From: Pectinatus sp.
GTDB taxonomy: Bacteria; Bacillota; Negativicutes; Selenomonadales; Selenomonadaceae
Direction: 5' to 3'
DNA length: 64,000 nucleotides
NCBI GenBank assembly: GCA_020025135.1
Contig: JAHHSQ010000001.1
Span: forward strand, 68,802 to 132,801
Both the position numbers and the translations under genes were made by a program. The notes under the pieces were generated by a model. The model had not been told where the DNA came from, did no database searches, and worked only from the letters and a program-made list of their open reading frames with translations. Below, piece by piece: positions 29,309-37,491 of the stretch; position 1 is the first letter of the stretch; every line of letters begins with the position of its first letter.

Positions 29309-29920
29309 TTGAAAAAGGGTAAAATTATAGTATTATCTGGTCCCTCTGGAACTGGTAAGGGGACTGTCGGTAAAAAATTATTAGAAATCAATCACAATCT
29401 GGCTTACTCTATTTCGGCAACGACGCGAGCACCACGCCCTAATGAACAAAACGGTAGAGAATATTTATTTGTTGCTAAGGCGGAGTTTCAGACCATGATA
29501 GAGCGAGGAGAATTGCTAGAATGGGCGGGAGTCTACGACAATTACTATGGCACACCATTAAAGGAAGTAGAACGTTTACTCGCAGCTGGAAAAGATGTAC
29601 TTTTAGAAATTGACACGCAGGGCGCACAGTCCATTATGAAGAAGGATATCGGGGCAGTTTTTATCTTCCTATTGCCTCCTTCTTTAGTTGAATTAGAAAA
29701 GCGCATTCGCGGCCGTGGGACGGAAGAAGAAGCGGTTATACAAAAGCGTTTAAAAGCAGCAAGTGCCGAAATAAATTTGGGAAAAGATTATAATTATTTG
29801 GTCATTAATGATACAATAGATGTTGCTGTGGAAGAAATTTTAGCTATTATCACGGCTGAACACTGCAAAACGGCGAATAATTTGACCATTTTAAACAATT
29901 TATTAGCGAAAGGTGATTGA
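29309..29920 (+). CDS. gmk: Guanylate kinase
   Basis: Phosphorylates GMP to GDP. P-loop LSGPSGTGKGT at the N-terminus, then SATTRAPRPNEQNGREYLF and EWAGVYDNYYGTP, the GMP-binding elements. 203 residues. The start is TTG 29309, preceded by GATGAGG; no in-frame ATG lies near the P-loop. Confidence 0.94.
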   Translation: MKKGKIIVLSGPSGTGKGTVGKKLLEINHNLAYSISATTRAPRPNEQNGREYLFVAKAEFQTMIERGELLEWAGVYDNYYGTPLKEVERLLAAGKDVLLEIDTQGAQSIMKKDIGAVFIFLLPPSLVELEKRIRGRGTEEEAVIQKRLKAASAEINLGKDYNYLVINDTIDVAVEEILAIITAEHCKTANNLTILNNLLAKGD

Positions 29921-29922
29921 AT

Positions 29923-30135
29923 ATGGAAATAGTTGACCCGTCAATGGATATTTTGATGCAAAAAGTAGATAGTAAATATACCTTGGTAGTATTGGCTGCC
30001 AAGCGCGCAAGGGAAATCTTGAGCGGGGCAGAATTGGAAATCAAATGCGTTTCCATTAAAAATGTCAGTAATGCTTTAGAGGAAATCGCAGAAGATAAAA
30101 TAACTTATGAAAGATTAAACAACGGTATAAAATAA
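29923..30135 (+). CDS. rpoZ: RNA polymerase omega subunit
   Basis: Small subunit that helps assemble the polymerase beta-prime subunit. The 70-residue protein contains SKYTLVVLAAKRAREI, the omega signature. ATG 29923 has AAAGGTG upstream and overlaps no gene; it lies between gmk and coaBC as usual, and its last base is the first base of coaBC's ATG. Confidence 0.88.
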   Translation: MEIVDPSMDILMQKVDSKYTLVVLAAKRAREILSGAELEIKCVSIKNVSNALEEIAEDKITYERLNNGIK

Positions 30136-31328
30136 TGTTAGAAAATAAAACAGTTCTTTTAGGAGTTACCGGTGGAATTGCGGCGTATAAAGCTGTGGAA
30201 ATTGCTAGTCGTTTGCGAAAACAAGGGGCGATTGTCAAGACTATTATGACTGCTTCGGCACAAGAACTGGTACAACCGCGCCTATTTCAAGAAATTACCG
30301 GTAATCCAGTAAGTACATCGATGTGGGCGGAGATTCCTAATTTGCAAACCAAACACATCGCATTAGCACAAGAGGCAGATTGCCTTTTAATTGCTCCTGC
30401 CACGGCTAATATCATCGGCAAAATAGCATCTGGCATTGCCGATGATATGCTTTCGACCACGGTAGTAGCTTTACCTGATACCACTCCACGTTATATCGCA
30501 CCAGCGATGAATACGCAGATGTATAAAAACAAGGTTGTACAGGAAAATTTGCGTCGTTTAAAGGATTTAGGTTGGCATATTATTACTCCGGCTACTGGCA
30601 GGCTAGCGTGTGGAGCAGAAGGGCTTGGGAGATTGCCAGAACCAGTCGATATAGTAAATGTTTTGCAAGATATGGAAGAAACACGCGAAGCTGATTTGCA
30701 GGGAAAAAAGGTTTTAGTCACAGCTGGAGGAACTAGGGAAGCAATTGACCCAGTTCGTTATATCGGCAATCATTCGAGTGGCAAAATGGGATATGCCTTA
30801 GCTAAGGCGGCCCAGCTGAGAGGAGCGGAGGTGGTGCTCGTCACTGCCCCCACTAATTTGCCGGTGCCACATGGAGTTGAGGTTGTAGCAATTGAGACGG
30901 CAGAAGAGTTGCGCCAAGCAGTACTAAAGTATTATCCTGAGCAGGATATTGTTGTCATGGCTGCTGCTGTAGCCGATTATCGAGTCAAGGTACAATCTGA
31001 TAAAAAAATTAAAAAAGATGCGGAAGAATTGCAGTTGACCTTAGTTAAAAATACCGATATTTTGCGCGAATTAGGCGAGAAAAAAACCAAGCAAATTTTA
31101 GTTGGTTTTGCTGCTGAAACGCATAATTTAACGGCTTATGCCAAGGAAAAATTGCAGAAGAAAAATCTTGATTTTATCGTGGCTAATGATGTTACTAAAC
31201 CAGGCGCAGGTTTTGGTTCTGATACCAATATCGTGCAAATTATTCGTCCAGAGGCTGTGCAGAACATTCCTAAGATGAGTAAAGAAGCGTTAGCTGATTT
31301 GATTTTTGATGAAATTGCTAAAATCTGA
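30135..31328 (+). CDS. coaBC: Bifunctional phosphopantothenoylcysteine decarboxylase/synthase
   Basis: Two consecutive coenzyme A steps. The CoaC half has GVTGGIAAYKAVEIASRL, PAMNTQMY and ACGAEGLGRLPEP; the CoaB half has VTAGGTREAIDPVRYIGNHS and SGKMGYALA, then AAAVADYR. 397 residues, full length. Ends an operon that starts at dapF; a terminator follows. Confidence 0.95.
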   Translation: MLENKTVLLGVTGGIAAYKAVEIASRLRKQGAIVKTIMTASAQELVQPRLFQEITGNPVSTSMWAEIPNLQTKHIALAQEADCLLIAPATANIIGKIASGIADDMLSTTVVALPDTTPRYIAPAMNTQMYKNKVVQENLRRLKDLGWHIITPATGRLACGAEGLGRLPEPVDIVNVLQDMEETREADLQGKKVLVTAGGTREAIDPVRYIGNHSSGKMGYALAKAAQLRGAEVVLVTAPTNLPVPHGVEVVAIETAEELRQAVLKYYPEQDIVVMAAAVADYRVKVQSDKKIKKDAEELQLTLVKNTDILRELGEKKTKQILVGFAAETHNLTAYAKEKLQKKNLDFIVANDVTKPGAGFGSDTNIVQIIRPEAVQNIPKMSKEALADLIFDEIAKI

Positions 31329-31343
31329 TTTTTAGGAACAAAG

Positions 31344-31380
31344 GGAGATGGAAGCTCTTGAGGCGGCCATCTCTTTTTTA
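31344..31380 (+). terminator. Terminator after coaBC
   Basis: GAGATGG / CCATCTC stem with a T-run TTTTTTA. Confidence 0.85.
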
Positions 31381-31440
31381 TTTGGGGTTCTTTTATTAAA
31401 ATATACTGACTTTTGTTGAAAAAATTTACTATTTGACTAC

Positions 31441-31469
31441 TTGACAAAAAAAAGCAAGTGGGTTAACAT
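31441..31469 (+). promoter_or_regulatory. Sigma-A promoter for the metK leader
   Basis: TTGACA (31441-31446), a 17-nt spacer, and TAACAT (31464-31469), just upstream of the SAM riboswitch. A near-consensus housekeeping promoter. Confidence 0.8.
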
Positions 31470-31496
31470 AAATTTCGGAACTGAATAAATGAAAAA

Positions 31497-31637
31497 GCTC
31501 ATCAAGAGCAGTGGAGGGACTGGCCCTATGAAACTGCGGCAACCATTGATATTTGTCAAACGGTGCTAATTCCTTTAGGTTATACCTATGAGATGAGAGA
31601 TGCGAATATAGCTCTCTTTCATAGAGGGCTTTTTTAT
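31497..31637 (+). promoter_or_regulatory. SAM-I (S-box) riboswitch with terminator, upstream of metK
   Basis: The S-box core is clear: CTCATCAAGAG, GTGGAGGGACTGGCCC, ATGAAACTGCGGCAACC, GGTGCTAATTCC, closed by GATGAGAG (aptamer about 31497-31599). A terminator follows: AGCTCTCT/AGAGGGCT and a T-run (31609-31637). Binding of SAM should favour termination and so lower metK expression when SAM is plentiful. Confidence 0.95.
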
Positions 31638-31665
31638 TTATCAAAAAACAAAGGAGGGTATCAAA

Positions 31666-32862
31666 ATGAAAAAAGATAATATAGCTCTCTTTACTTCTGA
31701 ATCTGTTACAGAAGGACATCCAGACAAGATTGCTGACCAAATTTCTGACACAATTTTGGATGCTATTTTAGAAAAAGACCCACAAGGACGTGTCGCTTGT
31801 GAAACCCTTATCACTACTGGACAAGTACATGTGGCAGGGGAAATTTCTACCACTTGCTATGTAGATATTCCTAAATTAGTGCGTGATAGAATTAGAGAAA
31901 TTGGCTATACGAGAGCAAAGTATGGCTTTGATGCTTCTACTTGTGGCGTATTAGTTTCTATCGATGAACAATCCCCAGACATCGCTTTGGGGGTAGATAA
32001 ATCTCTAGAGGCTAAAGAAGGAGATACTGTTAGTACAGATTCTATTGGCGCTGGTGACCAAGGTATGATGTTTGGCTACGCTAGCAATGAAACTCCAGAA
32101 TATATGCCATTCCCGATTGCGATGGCACATCGTTTGGCACGTCGTTTGACGGAAGTGAGAAAGAATGGAACTTTGCCGTATCTTCGTCCAGATGGAAAGA
32201 CACAAGTAACTGTCGCTTATCAAGATGGCAAACCTGTTTATATCGATACGATTGTCGTTTCCTCTCAACATGCTCCAGAGGTTTCCTTGGAACAAATTAA
32301 GGCCGATATTAAAAAACATGTCATTGCTCCGATTATTCCGCAAGATATGTTAAATGATGAGACAAAATACTATATCAACCCGACAGGTAAATTTGTCATC
32401 GGTGGCCCGCAAGGCGATTGTGGTTTGACAGGAAGAAAAATCATTGTCGATACCTATGGTGGCATGGCTAGACATGGCGGTGGTGCTTTCTCTGGTAAAG
32501 ACCCCACAAAGGTAGACCGTTCGGCAGCCTATGCAGCTCGCTATGTAGCTAAAAATATCGTGGCAGCAGGCTTGGCCGATAAATGCGAAATTCAGTTGGC
32601 TTATGCGATTGGCGTAGCTACTCCAGTATCAATCAGAGTGGAAACCTTTGGCACCAATAAAATTCCAGAAGCTGATATTATTCCGTTGATTGAAAAACAC
32701 TTTGATTTGCACCCTGCTGGCATTATCAAAATGTTGAACTTGAGAAGACCAATTTATGCCCAAACGGCAGCATATGGCCATTTCGGACGTACAGATATTG
32801 ATTTGCCTTGGGAAAAAACTGATAAGGCAGAAATATTGAGAAAAGAAGCAGGATTGAAATAA
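31666..32862 (+). CDS. metK: S-adenosylmethionine synthetase
   Basis: Makes SAM from methionine and ATP. Motifs: FTSESVTEGHPDKIADQISD, GAGDQGMMFGYA, and the P-loop-like GGGAFSGKDPTKVDRSAAY. 398 residues, full length. Single gene under the upstream SAM riboswitch and closed by its own terminator. AGGAGG ribosome binding site. Confidence 0.97.
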   Translation: MKKDNIALFTSESVTEGHPDKIADQISDTILDAILEKDPQGRVACETLITTGQVHVAGEISTTCYVDIPKLVRDRIREIGYTRAKYGFDASTCGVLVSIDEQSPDIALGVDKSLEAKEGDTVSTDSIGAGDQGMMFGYASNETPEYMPFPIAMAHRLARRLTEVRKNGTLPYLRPDGKTQVTVAYQDGKPVYIDTIVVSSQHAPEVSLEQIKADIKKHVIAPIIPQDMLNDETKYYINPTGKFVIGGPQGDCGLTGRKIIVDTYGGMARHGGGAFSGKDPTKVDRSAAYAARYVAKNIVAAGLADKCEIQLAYAIGVATPVSIRVETFGTNKIPEADIIPLIEKHFDLHPAGIIKMLNLRRPIYAQTAAYGHFGRTDIDLPWEKTDKAEILRKEAGLK

Positions 32863-32886
32863 TTATTAGTCGATATTAGGGCTAGC

Positions 32887-32916
32887 GCCACCCTCTTTAT
32901 AGGGTGGCATTTTTTA
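32887..32916 (+). terminator. Terminator after metK
   Basis: GCCACCCT / AGGGTGGC stem with a 6-nt loop and a T-run. Confidence 0.9.
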
Positions 32917-33103
32917 TTTGTCTGGATATAAAAGCATAGATTGACAGTGATGGCAGTGATAATCTAGACTATTAATAAGTTAAAGTAAAGAAAGCCCCCA
33001 AAATACTTTATAAATGCCTCTCCCAGAGGTGTTTTACTATTTTATATTGGTATTGTGCCATTGGTGCATTTTGCTATAAGAAAATGAGAAAAGAGGAAGA
33101 GCT

Positions 33104-33126
33104 ATTTTTATCGCAGATATTTTTAT
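33104..33126 (+). CDS. priA: Primosomal helicase PriA, exon 1 (23 nt)
   Basis: Codons for IFIADIF plus two bases (AT) lie after AAGAGGAAGA (33091-33100) and directly before the first intron. Joined to exon 2 (33541) they read IFIADIFINIPIKKLQASYTYLVPEK, the normal PriA N-terminus. No ATG, GTG or TTG is in frame between the preceding stop and the intron, so the start is probably AUU at 33104, 4-7 nt after the Shine-Dalgarno-like run. This is an inference; a start codon within unspliced intron sequence (for example GTG 33497) is the rival. Confidence 0.65.
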
Positions 33127-33540
33127 GAAATTCATTTACAGGGAATTTGTAAACATATAGGGAAACCTGTATTGGCGATATTTAAAATGAGAAATTGAAT
33201 TGCTGGGATACCGTAAAGCTGGTGAAACTACAACGTAATTTTTGAAAAAAAGCAGGCGTGAATGTGGCGAAAGCAGAAAAAATTCAGCAGATGACATATG
33301 GTTAAAGCCTAAATGTTATAAAATCGGCAATCAGCAACTAAGCTCCGAAGAGGAGAAAGCTCAACGACTATTCCTCGTGCGGGAAGTAGATTGCAAGTAA
33401 TGGGCAATCGAAGTGGTTTTGCCGTCTGATATTATTCAACGGAGAAGAGATAGTCTATACTCAGGGGAAACCTTGAGGAGTTCATCGGAGAACCGTGTGG
33501 ATGTAGCGAATCCACATGAACGGGCATTTCAAGCCTCGAG
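33127..33540 (+). ncRNA. Group I intron 1 of priA (subgroup IA-like), no ORF
   Basis: 414 nt after TTTAT. Guide GTAAAC (33149-33154) pairs with TTTAT; the intron 5' end forms an extended stem (AAATTC with GAATTT). Core: GAATTGCTGGGA (P), CAATCAGCAAC (Q), GCTCAACGACTA (R, 33359-33370), AAGAGATAGTCT (S, 33445-33456). 3' part: GTAGCG...TGAAC, GGC/GCC hairpin, terminal G in CTCGAG. It is the only copy inserted within a codon (AT|A); the intron reads ten more sense codons before TAG at 33158. It shares several stretches with the second priA intron. Confidence 0.92.
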
Positions 33541-34033
33541 AAATATTCCCATAAAAAAATTACAAGCTAGTTATACTTACCTTGTGCCAGAAAAATTGTC
33601 TTTTTTAACGGCTGGCTGTCGCGTTATTGTCCCTTTTGGGCGTAGGTTGACGGAAGGATTTATTTTGACAATACACGAAGTTGAGACTTTACCAGAGACG
33701 GAATACGAGCTGAAAACGGTGATAGATTGTTTAGATATTAAGCCGTATTTCTCGCCGCAGACGATGCAGATAAGTCGCTTCATCAGTACTTATTATCTTT
33801 GCACTCCGGCAGAAGCGATGCGACTTTTTATTCCAGGCAAGAATAGTTTGCAGATGCGGGATTACTATTACGCGGCGACAGAAAAGAGCGACAAACCGTT
33901 TGAAAGACAAATACAGGATTGTTTATGGCAATCGCCAGGGTTATTGTTAAGAGATTTAAAGAAAAAACTGGGAGAAAGCGTGCCTGATTTAGATAGATGT
34001 ATAGCCCAGATGTTGCGAAAAAAATTGATTTAT
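33541..34033 (+). CDS. priA: Primosomal helicase PriA, exon 2
   Basis: Encodes the N-terminal DNA-binding region (3'BD and winged-helix): NIPIKKLQASYTYLVPEKLSFL, GCRVIVPFGRRLTEGFIL, then DIKPYFSPQTMQISRFIS. It ends MLRKKLIY just before TAA at the second intron. The frame also runs upstream into intron 1 without stops, so an unspliced product starting inside the intron is formally possible. Confidence 0.88.
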
Positions 34034-34494
34034 TAATTTTGATGAAAACTCGTTGAGTTGCTTATTCATCTAGTAAACACATTGAGAAATTAGTGTGAGC
34101 GATAGTTTCGCTATCGGACAAAGAAATTGAATTGCTGGAAAGACGTAAAGCTGATAGGACTACAACAGGATGTGGAAACATGGATGTGAAGGCGGCGAAA
34201 GCAGAAAAAACCAATCAGATACTGCATGGTTAAAACCTAAACAGAAAAAAATCGTCAATCAGCAGCGAAGCTCCAAAGTGGAGAACGTTCAACGACTATT
34301 CCTCGTGAGGGAAGTAGGTTGCAAGTGATGGGCAATCGAAGTGGTTTCGCCCTAACGCGTGATGGCGAGGGAGAAGAGATAGTCTATGCTTTGGCGAAAG
34401 CCAAAGAAGTTTCTAAGAAAACTGCAAAGAGGGTAGCGCCTTTTTGTGAACCCTTTGGGACAGCGTTTTAAAATAACTGTCCCAAATAAAACAG
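34034..34494 (+). ncRNA. Group I intron 2 of priA (subgroup IA-like), no ORF
   Basis: 461 nt after TTTAT, starting with an in-frame TAA. Guide GTAAAC at 34073-34078. A small AACTC/GAGTT hairpin lies between splice site and guide. Core: GAATTGCTGGAA, CAATCAGCAGC, GTTCAACGACTA (R, 34287-34298), P7.1 TTCCTCGTGAGGGAA, AAGAGATAGTCT (S, 34374-34385). The 3' part has GTAGCG...TGAAC, a GGGACA/TGTCCC hairpin, and ends AAAACAG. Removing it gives KKLIY-IEHGYKIKRKKQY in one frame. Confidence 0.94.
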
Positions 34495-35166
34495 ATTGAA
34501 CATGGATATAAAATAAAGCGAAAAAAACAATATGACGAGTACGTCAATTTGACTATTCCCATTTCGGAAACTTTGCTTCAGACGATGAAACGAAAGAAAA
34601 AGCAGGTAGAAGCCTTGCAAATTTTAGGTAAACAGCCAGAACAAAAAATGGCCGTGAAAGATTTGCAGAATTTGGGCATCAACAAGGATATTCTCAATAA
34701 ATTGGCAGAAAGCAAGTTGTTAGAATATAGCTTTAAACAGGTGTTTCGCGACAGCTATCGTCAATGGCAAGAAGGAGAAAGAGCTTCCTTTACTTTAACA
34801 GATGAACAACAGCAAGCTCTAGCTAAAATAAAACCGGCCTTGACAACTAGTCAGGAGATGCGGTTTTTACTACATGGTGTCACTGGTAGTGGAAAAACTT
34901 TAGTCTATATCGAAGCAGCCAAAACAGCAGAAAAGATGGGCAAACAAGTGCTGTTAATGGTGCCAGAAATTGTGTTGACAGGTCAATTGGTGACTAGTTT
35001 TAAAAAGTATTTTGGGGACCGAGTGGTGGTTATACACAGTAAATTGACCATCAATGAACGCAGTGATACTTTTGAGCGTATTCGTTCTGGTGAGGCGCAT
35101 GTCGTCATTGGAGCGCGTTCAGCTCTCTTTTCACCGTTTATAGATTTAGGCTTGATTATTATTGAT
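34495..35166 (+). CDS. priA: Primosomal helicase PriA, exon 3
   Basis: Carries the first half of the helicase core: the Walker A loop HGVTGSGKTLVYIEA, LLMVPEIVLTGQL, and VVIGARSALFSPF. It ends LGLIIID, where the D is the first residue of the Walker B DEEH box; the following EEHD is on exon 4. Translation stopping here would leave an inactive ATPase. The frame is in register with exons 2 and 4 only if both introns are removed. Confidence 0.92.
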
Positions 35167-35593
35167 TAAAAATGAGTCACATACTCGTGACTTTAGTCAT
35201 GAGTAAGATGAACAAATAGTCAGCATATATAGAAATATATATGTAGATACGGACTGAAAGAAATCCGTACAGGACAGCATCTGAATTGCTGGAAACCCCT
35301 TAGAGCTCTTGCAGCCACAACGAAGCTTTGAAATAAAGGCAAGCGTGAAGGCAAAAAATGGCCAGAGATTGGGCAATCAGCAGCGAAACTCTGAAGAGGA
35401 GAAGGTTCAACGACTATCCCTCCCGAGGGGAGTACGCGGTAAGCGATTGGCCGCGGAAGTAGATGAGGCCTTAGCAGGTAAAGCTGAAGGATAAGATATA
35501 GTCTGTGCTTGCGCGAAAGTGCAAGAAGTTCATAGGAGAACTGCTCGCTGAGTAGCGCCAGTGGGTGAATAATAACTCCGTTAGGAGATACAG
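35167..35593 (+). ncRNA. Group I intron 3 of priA (subgroup IA-like), no ORF
   Basis: 427 nt after TTGAT, starting with an in-frame TAA. Guide GTCAGC at 35219-35224 pairs with TTGAT. A hairpin ACTCGTGAC/GTCATGAGT precedes the guide. Core: GAATTGCTGGAA, CAATCAGCAGC, GTTCAACGACTA (R, 35405-35416), AAGATATAGTCT (S, 35493-35504). The segment between P and Q is reduced and lacks the GGCGAAAGCAGAAAAA stretch present in the other five, so its P5 region differs. It resembles the murD intron (GTCAGCATAT, GCAGGTAAAGCTG). The 3' end has a CTCC/GGAG hairpin and terminal ACAG. Confidence 0.92.
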
Positions 35594-36811
35594 GAAGAAC
35601 ACGATGCCTCTTATAAACAGGATGAAGCACCGCGCTATCATACGCGTGATATTGCTAATTACATGACCAGTTTGTATAAAGGAGTATTGATTTTAGGTAG
35701 TGCGACACCTTCTTTAGAGAGCTATTATCTAGCTCAAACTGGTAAATATGTTCTTTTAGAAATGAAAAATCGCATCGATAAAAAACCAATGCCCCATATA
35801 GTGCCAGTAGATATGCGAGAAGAGCTACATTTTGGTAATAGAAAAATTCTTTCTCGTTCTCTACAAAAGCTTTTGCAGGAAACTCTGGCTAGGAAGGAGC
35901 AAAGCATCATCATGCTCAATCGGCGTGGCTATGCTACTTTTGTGATGTGTCGGTCTTGTGGCGAGGTGATACATTGTCCCAAATGTGATTTACCGATGGT
36001 ATACCATCGCGAGCAGTATTTGGCTTGTCACCGTTGTGATATCACTCAACCAGTACCTAAACAATGTCCAAAATGCTCAAGTAAGATGATTAAATTCTTT
36101 GGCTCTGGCACGGAAAAGTTGGAACAAGAATTAGAGGAGCTCTATCCGGACGCGCGCGTTATTAGGCTAGATAGAGATACGACGAAGCGTAAGATGGCGC
36201 ACATCGATATATTACATGCCTTTCGTGATAGAAAATACGATATATTATTGGGCACGCAGATGGTGGCAAAAGGACACGACATTCCCAATGTTACAGCAGT
36301 TGGCATAATTAGTGCCGATTCTGTCTTGCATTTACCTAATTTTCGCTCCCCAGAACGTTGTTTTGCTCTAATAACTCAGACGGCAGGGCGAGCGGGTAGG
36401 GGAGTAAAGCAAGGAGAAGTTATTATTCAAAGTTACAATCCGCAACATTATGCCGTCCAATACGGCATCAAACAGGATTATAGTGGTTTTTACGAGGCGG
36501 AGTTGCCCTTACGAAAGGAAAATTTTTATCCTCCTTTTGCGCAATTAATTCAACTCATGGTACAAAATAAAGAAGAGGAAATTGCCTATAAACGGGCAAA
36601 GGAAATAAAACAGTTGTTTAACGCGGAATTTACTTCTAACAATGACTACCAACTACTTGGTCCTGCGCCGGCAATTATCGCCAAATTAAACGATATTTAT
36701 CGCTTTGTTATTCTGTTGAAGGGAAAGGACATGAGGCCGTTACAGGATTTTTTAAAGCGACATAAATTACACATAGAAGATGGTATTAGTATCAATGTTA
36801 ATCCATTTTAG
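35594..36811 (+). CDS. priA: Primosomal helicase PriA, exon 4
   Basis: Encodes EEHDASYKQDEAPRYHTRD (rest of Walker B), LGSATPSLES (motif III), the zinc-binding cysteine cluster (CRSCG, CPKCD, CHRCD, CPKCS around joined residues 480-530), and the C-terminal helicase motifs GTQMVAKGHDIPNV and QTAGRAGRG. All four exons total 2406 nt, giving an 801-residue PriA, normal for the family. PriA restarts stalled replication forks. A strong terminator follows. Confidence 0.94.
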   Translation, partial: EEHDASYKQDEAPRYHTRDIANYMTSLYKGVLILGSATPSLESYYLAQTGKYVLLEMKNRIDKKPMPHIVPVDMREELHFGNRKILSRSLQKLLQETLARKEQSIIMLNRRGYATFVMCRSCGEVIHCPKCDLPMVYHREQYLACHRCDITQPVPKQCPKCSSKMIKFFGSGTEKLEQELEELYPDARVIRLDRDTTKRKMAHIDILHAFRDRKYDILLGTQMVAKGHDIPNVTAVGIISADSVLHLPNFRSPERCFALITQTAGRAGRGVKQGEVIIQSYNPQHYAVQYGIKQDYSGFYEAELPLRKENFYPPFAQLIQLMVQNKEEEIAYKRAKEIKQLFNAEFTSNNDYQLLGPAPAIIAKLNDIYRFVILLKGKDMRPLQDFLKRHKLHIEDGISINVNPF

Positions 36812-36876
36812 ATATGACCATAGCTAAAGCGGTTATTTCATTCGAAAAGAATTAATTATCAGCTAGTGCTGCTGGT

Positions 36877-36912
36877 AAGGGGGAGGGAAAAGAACCTCCC
36901 CCTTATATTTTT
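36877..36912 (+). terminator. Terminator after priA
   Basis: AAGGGGGAGG / CCTCCCCCTT stem with an 8-nt loop and a T-rich tail. Confidence 0.9.
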
Positions 36913-36968
36913 GTGTAATGGATGGGAGAAGAATTCACTGTGTATGGGCTTTATTGCCATTGAGTGAA

Positions 36969-36997
36969 TTGCAGAGTGGTTTGTCATTTGTTATAAT
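36969..36997 (+). promoter_or_regulatory. Promoter for def-fmt
   Basis: TTGCAG (36969-36974), 17-nt spacer, TATAAT (36992-36997) with an extended TGT before it; 36 nt upstream of def. Confidence 0.7.
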
Positions 36998-37032
36998 ATA
37001 ATAGTTTGTAGATAAGAAAGGAATGATAAGAG

Positions 37033-37491
37033 ATGGCAATTTTAGAGATAAAAAAAGTTGGCGATACTTCTTTGCGCCAAAAAGCATTGCCAGTAGAACG
37101 CATAGATGGAACAATTAGACATTTGTTAGATGATATGGCAGAAACGATGTATAAAGCAGATGGAGTGGGGCTAGCTGCTCCACAGGTAGGTGTAAATAAG
37201 CGCATTGTCGTCATTGATACCGGAGAGGGACTTTTGGAATTGATAAATCCAGAAATTGTGCGCAGTGAGGGAGAAATGGAAAACACGGAGGGATGTCTTA
37301 GTGTGCCAGGTACTAGCGGTCGCGTAAAGCGAGCACAAAAGGTCTATGTACACTATCTCAATCGCCGTGGCAAACGCAATCGCATTATTGCAAATGGAAA
37401 TTTATTAGCCACTTGCTTACAACATGAAATAGACCATTTAGAAGGTATTTTATTTATTGATAAAGCAGAGGAAGTACGTACTAATGTCTAA
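37033..37491 (+). CDS. def: Peptide deformylase
   Basis: Removes the formyl group from new proteins. The three metal/catalytic motifs are all present: GVGLAAPQVG, EGCLSVPG and LQHEIDHLEG. 152 residues. It overlaps the fmt start by 8 nt, so the pair is probably translationally coupled. Confidence 0.96.
   Translation: MAILEIKKVGDTSLRQKALPVERIDGTIRHLLDDMAETMYKADGVGLAAPQVGVNKRIVVIDTGEGLLELINPEIVRSEGEMENTEGCLSVPGTSGRVKRAQKVYVHYLNRRGKRNRIIANGNLLATCLQHEIDHLEGILFIDKAEEVRTNV

Noticed and set aside
32950..33060. Hairpin GCCTC/GAGGTG between metK and priA as a riboswitch
   Set aside because: Too short and without known conserved motifs; only the metK terminator upstream is convincing.
28391..35593. 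Group II introns or retron-type elements
   Set aside because: No domain V-like stem, no GUGYG 5' end and no reverse transcriptase; the P7 pairing and R/S elements fit group I.
35220..35630. Minus-strand frame of 136 codons inside the third priA intron
   Set aside because: It is a chance frame opposite the ribozyme; composition is not protein-like and it has no ribosome binding site.
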